A stretch of 64,000 nt of DNA from Lactarius indigo (taxonomy: Eukaryota > Basidiomycota > Agaricomycetes > Russulales > Russulaceae), in assembly GCA_025766275.1 (NCBI GenBank), contig JAFKAC010000063.1, forward strand, positions 1 to 64,000, read 5' to 3'. Shown here in pieces: positions 55,823 through 64,000 of this stretch. A program made the position numbers and the translations under genes. The notes beneath the pieces are model-generated. The model saw only the letters and a list, made by a program, of their open reading frames with translations. It did no database searches and was not told the origin of the DNA. Position 1 is the stretch's first letter; each line of letters starts with the position of its first letter.

Positions 55823-58800
55823 ATGGACAGCACTCAAATCGCCGAATCTCAGGGAAGCCGATCTCAGCCACTAAGTGTTGAAGTGACCGGTGCGTACTTG
55901 AAGCCAAACTCGTTCAGGCGTTGACAGGCCTTTGATTTCTTTATTAGTTCTCCGAGCGCGCAACGTTCCCCAATTGAAGACTACCTTCGGTGGGAAGAGG
56001 GAGTACTTCGTCACTATGACCTATGGGGCGACAACGAGGAAAATTAAGAAGCAAACTAAGAAAAGGACGAAAAGTGTACATATTGACGGGCAGACGCTGA
56101 CATGGGACCAGAGGCTTGATGCTTTGTAGGAATTTCTTATTTTCAACCATATTTTTCGGCTGAAACTTCCTATCAGTCTTGCACAACCGTCTTCACGTAT
56201 TATTTTGCGTCTTTATGCGAAGAAATTGATAAAAGATGATATTCTGATCGGAACGCATGAGATGACGTTACCGATCGAATCTCAGATTAGTGCGTCTATT
56301 CATTATAAGATCCTCGTTTATGCGACTAAGTAAGCATATTACATGCAGATATTTCCGTTGCCCTCGGCGACAGCAAAGGCCAAGCTGTACGATCGACGCC
56401 GCCAGTCACGCTCGACTTAACGATCGCCGTGTCAGTGTCTCCGAGCGACCCTCAAACAATGCCGACCGGAGGAGACGACACTCCCGCCGAAGATGTTCCT
56501 AAATCCACTGCCCCAGATTCCAGAGCACATGGTCCATCCTCTGCTCCCGATCATCGTTTACATCCGTCAGATCGGCTTCCCGTTCAGAGTAGCACTCCCA
56601 CGCCACAGGACCAAGGAGAAACGTCCCATGTCGAGAAGTCTCAGATTGTTCTCGTTAGCGCTGATGAAGTCGAGGAGTCGATCGACCAATCGAATACATG
56701 GGAAGGGGCAGTTGGGAGGATCAAGTGGGTGATGGATATGCTGAGGCCAGTGGCAGATGTGCGTGTGGTATTCGTTCTGCCTATCCTCGACTGAGCCAAC
56801 TTGCGCTGTCAGCTCGATCCAATTGCGCAGATGGCGTATAAAGTACTTTCGGTGATCCCTAAGGTATTCCTACTTATGTTATTATTCGAACACACACTTA
56901 TCGTATGTCTATCTGGGTACCAGGAACTCTCAAAACAGTATGAACGCGACAACAATGTCCGAAAGCTAGTCAAGAGCATGCACGATGCTTTTGATTTCAC
57001 TAGCCGCGAGGACATTCTGAAAACCATTAAGCCCGAGTCAAGGGAGGCCGAAATCCTTACTCGAATGTTGCAGGACGTCTCCAGTTGCAGTGACTTCATC
57101 CAATCATATATAAAGGACTCGCAATTCTGTATGTTTTCATTCACCTACTCTATTGGCCAATTTGAACGTATAATTTCAGTGACGCGGATGGCGAAGAGTA
57201 TGGTGGGCGGAGTGGAAGAAAAAATTCAGCAGCTATCCATCGCGTTTGACGAGAATAAGAAGGCTTTTTTGGATCAAACCGTCGTGGCTACAAAGATAAC
57301 TGCGTTCCAAATTCTAAACGATGTGGGAAACATCTCGGCCAAGCTTGAGTGGGTGTCGAGCCAAGTTTTAGATACTGGTACGTAGTCATGAACATGCGGG
57401 AGTTATCGAACTGACGATCGTCCCAGCGCTAGATGCAAAAATCGAACAAATCCCATATAGGACAGGCTCGCGCTTCGCCCCAGACAAGGGTTGTCTTCCG
57501 GGAACCCGCACAACTTTCCTCGACTTCATTGTTGATTGGGTCAACAATCCCGCTTCCGAGCGTGCTCTCATTCTTTTCGGCCAAGCAGGCACGGGAAAGT
57601 CGTCCATCGCACATGAGATCGCCCGTCGCTTCGATGAAATGGACCGTCTTACATCATCCTATGTGTTTGTACGGAAGGAGCAATCCAAGACCGACGCTCA
57701 CCATCTCTTTACGAATCTCGCTCACCATCTCGCTGCCCGCTACCCGTTATTCAAAACGGCTCTTGGAAGGGCCGTAAAGGACAACATCTCGCTTCGACTC
57801 GACACACGTGACTACGGCACGCTCTTTCGACGCCTCATCCAGGAACCTCTTAAGGATCTGCACATCGTCGGTACGATTGTTGTTGTAATCGACGCCTTGG
57901 ACGAGAGTGGGGATACAACTGGCAAAGGCGGATTGCACAGATTTCTCGCCAATCACATCTCGGAACTGCCATCGAACTTCCGTGTACTCATCACCTCGCG
58001 GCTGGAGGGTGACATCGGGCCTGCGTTTATTGGAGCAGAATCAGTCGTCGTCAAATACATGAACGACGATGCGCTGGCCACAACTCGTTCGGATATTTCC
58101 ATCTTCTTTCAGGAGCGGCTCGATCCAGCCGATTTCGGACAATATGGCGAAGCGCTGGCAGGGAGGGCGGAGGGACTTTTTCAGTGGGCGGCGGTTGCCT
58201 GTGACTACATCAAAAAACCCAAGTCCGTTCGTGAGAAAAGAGAGCGAATCAAGCATCTCTTACAATTGGCCGCTGGTCACGGTGGACAAGATCCGCTGAA
58301 CGAGTTATACAAAGGGGTCCTTGAAGAATACTTCAAGGGCGAAGAGGCAGTATTTCGCTTTCTGGTGGGACAACTCCTTGCCGCTTTTGAACCCCTCTCC
58401 ATCCGCTCCCTGACCACACTGCTACAACACGCCCTTGACGACGACGACGCTCCGAATTCAGTTGGTGAAACGCTCAGTCAGCTCGGCTCATTGCTGAGTA
58501 ACGTCACTTCATCGGATGATACGCTTCCGATAGTTCCTCTTCATACCTCATTCCGCGATTTCGTGACGAATAAAGAGAAAAGCGGCGATTATTATGTTGA
58601 TCTCCACGACGCGCACCGCCAATTGGCCCATTCTTGTCTCGGTCTAGCGCTCAGTTGCCTCAAATTCAACATCTGCAATCTGGAATCGTCATACGTTGCC
58701 AATAAAGATGTCAAAGACCTCGAGTCGCGGATTGTCGAGCACCTGCCACCTGCACTGTCGTATGCCTGTCGTTTTTGGGACGATCATTTGGATGGTCTCG

Positions 58801-61394
58801 ATTTCGAAACCGATCTGTTTAGCAAACTTCAAAGATTCTTCGAGGAGAAATTTTTGTATTGGCTAGAGGCGCTTAGCTTGATGAGTGGTGTGGGTCTTGC
58901 TTCAGCAGCACTTTCGGCTCTGAGCGTATGGCTGGCCTCGAGTGATGGTGTGAGTGGAAATGTGAATTGGATGGCGCGGGCGAGTTACTGATAGTTCTGA
59001 TGGCAGCAGGTTCCTCAAGAGGTTCCTCGAGCAGAGCTAGAGAGATTGAGGTCATTCATCAACGACGCGTCTGTTTTTGTGCGGCATTTCGGAATGGCGA
59101 TGGCAAAGAGTGCACCACATGTGTATCTTTCTGCTCTACCATTTATGCCGAGGAATTCGCTCGTTTCTAGGCACTATTCAAGATCATTTCCTCGTATGCT
59201 GCGGGTGGAACGTGGGCAATTGTCTGATTGGCCATCAACGGAGATGGTGATTTCAAACGCTGGAGGCGCAGTCGATTGCGTTGCACTCTCGCCGGATGGC
59301 CAGCGGATCGTCTCAGGCTCTTTAGATGGAACAATTCGTGTGTGGAACGCCACAACGGGAGACGCGGAGATAAGCCCATTGTCTGGACACACGCGTTCGG
59401 TCCAGTCTGTGGCATTCTCGCCAGATGGCCACCGGATCGTCTCAGGCTCTTTAGATGGAACAATTCGTGTGTGGAACGCCACAACGGGAGACACGGAGAT
59501 AGGCCCATTGTCTGGACACGCGGGTTGGGTCCGGTCTGTGGGATTCTCGCCAGATGGCCACCGGATCATCTCAGGCTCTTTAGATGGAACAATTCGTGTG
59601 TGGAACGCCACAACGGGAGACACGGAGACAGGCCCATTGTCTGGACACACGGATCCGGTCCTGTCTGTGGGATTCTCGCCAGATGGCCACCGGATCATCT
59701 CAGGCTCTTTAGACGGAACAATTCGTGTGTGGAACGCCACAACGGGAGACACGGAGATAAGCCCATTGTCTGGACACACGGATCCGGTCCAGTCTGTGGG
59801 ATTCTCGCCAGATGGCCACCGGATCATCTCAGGCTCTTTAGATGGAACAATTCGTGTGTGGAACACCACAACGGGAGACATGGAGATAGGCCCATTGTCT
59901 GGACACACGGGTTGGGTCCAGTCTGTGGGATTCTCGCCAGATGGCCACCGGATCGTCTCAGGCTCTTATGATGGAACAATTCGTGTGTGGAACGCCACAA
60001 CGGGAGACACGGAGATAGGCCCATTGTCTGGACACACGCGTTCGGTCGAGTCTGTGGCATTCTCGCCAGATGGCCACCGGATCGTCTCAGGCTCTTATGA
60101 TGGAACAATTCGTGTGTGGAACGCCACAACGGGAGACATGGAGATAAGCCCATCGTCTGGACACATGGATTGGGTCGAGTCTGTGGCATTCTCACGAGAT
60201 GGCCAGCGGATCGTCTCAGGCTCTTATGATCGAACAATTCGTGTGTGGAACGCCACAACGGGAGACGCGGAGATAGGCCCATTGTCTGGACACACGGGTT
60301 GGGTCCAGTCTGTGGGATTCTCGCCAGATGGCCACCGGATCGTCTCAGGCTCTTCTGATGGAACAATTCGTGTGTGGAACGCCACAACGGGAGACGCGGA
60401 GATAAGCCCATTGTCTGGACACACGCGTTCGGTCGAGTCTGTGGCATTCTCGCCAGATGGCCACCGGATCGTCTCAGGCTCTTCTGATGGAACAATTCGT
60501 GTGTGGAACGCCACAACGGGAGACACGGAGATAGGCCCATTGTCTGGACACACGGATCCGGTCCTGTCTGCGGGATTCTCGCCAGATGGCCACCGGATCG
60601 TCTCAGGCTCTTATGATGGAACAATTCGTGTGTGGAACGCCACAACGGGAGACATGGAGATAGGCCCATTGTCTGGACACACGGATCCGGTCCTGTCTGC
60701 GGGATTCTCGCCAGATGGCCACCGGATCGTCTCAGGCTCTTATGATGGAACAATTCGTGTGTGGAACGCCACAACGGGAGACACGGAGATAGGCCCATTG
60801 TCTGGACACACGCGTTCGGTCGAGTCTGTGGCATTCTCGCCAGATGGCCACCGGATCGTCTCAGGCTCTTCTGATGGAACAATTCGTGTGTGGAACGCCA
60901 CAACGGGAGACACGGAGATAGGCCCATTGTCTGGACACACGGATCCGGTCCAGTCTGTGGCATTCTCGCCAGATGGCCACCGGATCGTCTCAGGCTCTTC
61001 TGATAGAACAATTCGTGTGTGGAACGCCACAACGGGAGGCACGGAGACACACCCATTTACTCGACAGACAAAATCAGTCGGCTCTGTGAGATCCCCACCA
61101 AATGACAAGCGGATCGTCTCATCGGGAGATAAGTCAACCCATGCATTGGATGCTACGACAGAAAACCTGATAACTACCACACAGGTCGACTTTACGGACC
61201 GCTCTGCGATGAATGAGGACGGATGGATATGTGGCGATAATGGCGAACTTTTAATGTGGATTCCACCAGTGCATAGGACAGGTCTTTATCGGCCGCGTAC
61301 TATCTGGGTCACTGGCAAACACGAGACCCGCTTGGACCTTTCTAACTTCGTCCATGGACGTAGTTGGACGAGTTGTATTGACGCTAGGAGATAG
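55823..61394 (+). CDS. NLR2: C2 - helical - NACHT - WD40 NLR-type (STAND) receptor
   Basis: Paralogue of NLR1 with the same nine-exon layout: 55823-55889, 55948-56125, 56177-56329, 56374-56758, 56813-56863, 56924-57128, 57180-57377, 57427-58949 and 59010-61394. They give 1,714 codons plus stop, in phase throughout. C2-like domain about residues 20-132 (VLRARNVPQLKTTFGGKRE); linker to about 261; helical region to 412. Walker A GQAGTGKS is at 464-471, Walker B VVVIDALDE about 100 residues later, and the VLITSRLE sensor is present. Fourteen WD40 units (about 1016-1617) and a 97-residue cap follow. Versus NLR1 it lacks seven residues in exon 7 (the KVDGVFTR stretch), gains four at the exon 9 start (VPQEVPRAE) and has one WD40 unit fewer. 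The NACHT exon is nearly identical to NLR1, while the linker and WD40 arrays differ most. Confidence 0.88.
59295..61100 (+). repeat. WD40-coding minisatellite: 14 x 129 bp, highly homogenised
   Basis: Fourteen in-frame 129-bp units. Most differ only at the residue after SGS (L, Y or S), at the pair after GHT (RS, GW, DP, DW) and at the Q/L/E and A/G positions around SV-F. Units 1-5 share SGSLDGT, units 6-8 SGSYDGT/SYDRT, units 9-10 and 13-14 SGSSDGT/SSDRT, units 11-12 SGSYDGT: block patterns that suggest duplication of adjacent units. The last unit has the degenerate FTRQTKSVGSV ending shared with NLR1. Confidence 0.95.
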
Positions 61395-62240
61395 AACCGC
61401 TACGGAAATATGTTTTCTCTTACAGGGTTTGAAGTGTAATTGTCTGGATTATGTCCGAGCTCATTAACACGCCAGTACTATTTACCAGCTTGTTTCCCGG
61501 ACAGCCTTGTGTTGATACTGGGGATTGTGACCCGTTCGATGTGAGCATATCCGTCTTGTTTCAGCAGCGGAGCCGATAGGAAACTGGTCGAGACTGGGGC
61601 ACAACGTACGCACAACCTTGAAGCACGCGAGGACTCCGTGTCGATGGCGAACAGACGGGGCTAGTCCTGGATGTGGTACTGGCACCTCATATGTACACTT
61701 AAATAAATACACGAATCGCCTGCCCCCTCTACTACCGATACATTCTCACATGGGATCAGACGAGGGGCCCTTTTTTTGAGGACGAATTTGAGCTAATGTT
61801 GGCCGAATGTTTGAAACGGTGGAGTTGCATCCTTGGATATGCGCAGATCTTCGACCCATAGAGAGGTCTGCCCACCGCAGTGAAGGGAAGATCCTCCCCC
61901 AAGGTACGAAGACATATCGGAACCATGGGTGGAGACAAAAGGCGAATAATAGAATAGAAAGAAATCGACGTGCGCGAAGTTCAAAGGCGGCCCAAGATTA
62001 TGTCCTAACCCGGTAAGTACACCTAGAGACGCGAACCCAAACGCGGAAGATTGCAAATTAACTACCACTCCGCATCACGTTCGACGCACGTAGTCAGCCA
62101 ACAGAGTTGGCGAGGGTATTGCATACTTTTTTGGTCGGAATCAACGAAGGAGATTTGACTTACTCCAATTCCCAAAAAAAGAAATTCACCAAAGGGTCTG
62201 AGGGATATCTAATTCGTGTCCGTCCCAGTGACAATAATTA
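61395..62240. other. 3' flank of NLR2 and junction to unit 3
   Basis: Colinear with 44,549-45,595 without the 292-bp insertion. No intact gene. The junction to unit 3 lies near 62,240. Confidence 0.5.
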
Positions 62241-64000
62241 TTAACAAAGAAAAACAAAAATAAGTCCAAAAGTGCGTATGCAATGGAATTTTATGATATG
62301 TGAGTGTGATCGTATGTTATCGATGGGCTCTCTTCCCTGCTCTTAGCGCGCGAGCAAAAAGCGTGATTACGTACCCAGCCCCGACTTGCGGCGATCCGAC
62401 CAAACGTGAAAAGCGATGGTGGCGGCGAATGCCCCAAATCAGTTGAACGCCTCGTTAACGAGCGCGTGGTTTCCACGGATGTTGATAAACGAGTACTGCA
62501 AATGAAAAGGGGGGAACGAATCAACTCTCAAGCCTCGGACCATCAGAAGAACACACAGACCTCTGCTAGCTCTGGCCGCACACCGCGCACGATATTGATG
62601 TACACCAAGTTCGGCTCCGTCCAGAACGGCCTCAGGCCTGCCGCCTCCAGCTCTGCCCACCAATGCGCAAAGTACTCAAAGTTCTCGCGACCTTCGCGCG
62701 CGTGGATCTCCAGCTGGAGCTGGCCGACGGGGAGCACCTTCCCCTCGCCCGTGCGTGCGCTAAGGAACGTCGTGAGCGCATCGAATTCTCCGCCCTCGAT
62801 GTCGATCTTGAGGATGTCGATGAACGTGTGTCCTGAGGATTGCCTGTCATCAGCAAGCCCTTTCTTTCGTAGAGGAACGGAGATAGCGCGTGCGCTCACG
62901 CACCATTAAGCTCCATGAGCGAGTCGAGCGTCCAGAATTTGGGGTTGTCGTGGTCTCCGTGGTTGTTGGTTCCGCCGAGCGCGAAGGGCTTGAAATGAGC
63001 CCGGTCCCTCAGTGCCGCATCGCCGGTGATCTCGGGTCCCCACTGGTTACTCATATGTCTTGTTCAGTAGGCAGAGATAAGGAGGAGGGCACACGCACGC
63101 TGTTGACGCTATAGTCATATCCCCAGACCTCACATCCCGGTGCGCGCTTCAACAATGTCGATTCGAACGAAGACTCGTCGTTGATGCCTATGACATAATG
63201 AGAAACATCAGTACGCTCTGCGGGACCGAGAAAACGAAATGAAGAAGCAGACCGAAGGAGTAGATCACGCATTTGTCTTGTTTGGCCACGCGGTCCAGAC
63301 CGCAGACCCATTTCCCCCCGTCGCCCAATGTCCCGACGCGCTGCACTCGATGGGGGCACTGGAATGCGGGAATGAAAAAGTCCCCTATTGCGATGGCGTT
63401 CCGGGTCTCAGCAGGTCGGGATACGGGGGACGAACGAACGACGCACACAACGTATAGAATTCTCCATGAGTCGGATATCTAATGGGGATCGAACAGACGG
63501 CGTGAGATCAATCACGAAAGGGCGAGGCCCAGGGCACATGCGTGGGTGTGCATGTGCAAGCTGTGGGAACGTAGAACGCAACTCACGGCTCTACAGCATC
63601 ATCTCTGGGTCCCCACTTTTTGATTAGCTCCTGCCGTTCTTGTATGGCCACCGCATAGAGCGCCTCCTCATTCGCCAGCCAAGTACGGAGGGAGCGACTG
63701 GGTCCAAAGGCGTCGCGGTAGTACGACGAGAAGCCGGTTAAGGTTTCCGAAAATGACCGGAGGAGAAGAATGAGAGCGACGGTGATCAATAACAAGATAG
63801 TAAGGACGGTCGGACGGGGCGGCATAATGAAAGTGGCAGTCGTGAGGGTAGGAAAGGAAAAGAGAGTGGGGTTTTTATTATTGACAAGGAGTGATGTGTC
63901 AAACGAAAGAATTGATGCGTCTAGAAGACTGCGGAGACTCCACCTCGACTCCGCGCCACACTTCAGACGCCTCGATGTAATATTCCTACAACCAATCACT
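62241..64000. repeat. Tandem segmental duplication, unit 3 (partial, leaves the window)
   Basis: Opens with the same unit-start words as units 1 and 2 and carries methyltransferase M3. The rest lies beyond the window. Confidence 0.8.
62439..63825 (-). CDS. Membrane-anchored METTL24/FkbM-like methyltransferase M3
   Basis: Third copy, apparently intact, with the same seven-exon layout as M1. The start MPPRPTVLTILLLITVALIL gives a single N-terminal anchor. Then come FSSYYRDAFGPSRSLRTWL, DFFIPAFQCPHRVQRVGTL, GKWVCGLDRVAKQDKCVIYS, GCEVWGYDYSVNS, WGPEITGD, FKPFALGGTNNHGDHDNPKF, FIDILKIDIEGGEFDALTTF, EPNLVYINIVRGVRPELAE and the C-terminal YSFINIRGNHALVNEAFN. The Trp codon at the exon 2-3 join is TGG, unlike M2. 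The upstream Met used by M1 and M2 is missing here, which supports starting at MPPRP in all copies. Substrate unknown; type II anchoring suggests the secretory pathway. Confidence 0.75.

Larger units (their letters stand above)
45596..62240. repeat. Tandem segmental duplication, unit 2
   Basis: Colinear with unit 1: broken methyltransferase M2 (-), decayed M2' (-), NLR remnant 2 (+), inverted NLR end (-), repeat R copy 4, charged ORF and 1.1-kb unit-2-only segment, hydrophobic stretch (-), NLR2 (+), 3' flank. The methyltransferase stops of units 2 and 3 are 16,649 apart. The 140 bases before each new unit (45,450-45,595 and 62,090-62,240) are also near-identical, which shows the tandem junction. 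Confidence 0.85.

Noticed and set aside
59824..61056. Long antisense ORF (410 codons) opposite the NLR2 WD40 array, with similar ones opposite NLR1 (42,205-44,216)
   Set aside because: The 129-bp unit is a multiple of three, so a frame lacking a stop in one unit lacks it in all. The antisense products are repeats of one meaningless phrase and have no independent start or domain.
29270..64000. Assembly artefact (collapsed or falsely duplicated contig) as an explanation of the 16-kb units
   Set aside because: The units differ by many substitutions and by distinct indels (foldback element, 1.1-kb and 292-bp segments, one WD40 unit), so they are not copies of the same reads. The copy number itself still needs long-read support.
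1..64000. CRISPR arrays, bacterial operons or phage elements
   Set aside because: The only regular repeat arrays encode WD40 units without spacers, genes are intron-rich, and nothing prokaryotic is seen.

Overview
This window is nuclear DNA of a filamentous basidiomycete, most likely an Agaricomycete (mushroom-type fungus). The evidence is intron style (many 44-60 nt GT-AG introns), the gene families present, and the expansion of NACHT-WD40 genes. I assembled exon models by hand from reading frames, splice sites and family knowledge; no alignment or database search was run.

Region 1 (about 2-22 kb) is ordinary, mostly single-copy housekeeping sequence. It holds a Zn(II)2Cys6 transcription factor (+, 2.07-4.3 kb), a NIPA-type magnesium transporter (-, 4.6-7.45 kb, at least 14 exons including a 6-nt microexon and a GC-AG intron), a fungal adenylate cyclase (+, 8.2-13.56 kb: RA, LRR, PP2C-like, cyclase), a small four-exon orphan protein (+, 15.98-16.43 kb) and a CHK2/Rad53-type FHA kinase (-, 19.37-21.85 kb, 9 exons). 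The cyclase and transporter genes carry several apparent single-base frame breaks. These are either assembly errors or real decay.

Region 2 (22-29 kb) is an accessory boundary. It has a broken methyltransferase fragment, then a tandem pair of small secreted His/Pro-rich proteins with a conserved signal peptide and dibasic site. The pair is interleaved with two copies of a dispersed repeat (called R here).

Region 3 (29.27-64 kb) is the striking part: a tandem segmental triplication with a period of about 16.3-16.9 kb. Units begin near 29,270, 45,600 and 62,245; the third runs off the window. Each full unit carries, in order, a membrane-anchored METTL24/FkbM-like methyltransferase (-), a decayed second methyltransferase (-), a truncated NLR remnant (+; C2 plus a few WD40 repeats), an inverted NLR C-terminal scrap (-), repeat R, an unrecognised hydrophobic stretch (-), and a large NLR-type gene (+) encoding C2 - helical region - NACHT - WD40 array. 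Both large NLR models are open end to end over nine exons (1,756 and 1,714 residues). They have 15 and 14 near-identical 43-residue WD40 units. Methyltransferase copies 1 and 3 look intact; copy 2 is broken by a stop and by compensating indels.

Region 3 looks like an actively duplicating innate-immunity or allorecognition-type locus. Repeat-homogenised receptors co-amplify with a methyltransferase, and decayed copies lie around them. A functional link between the methyltransferase and the NLR is inference from linkage only.
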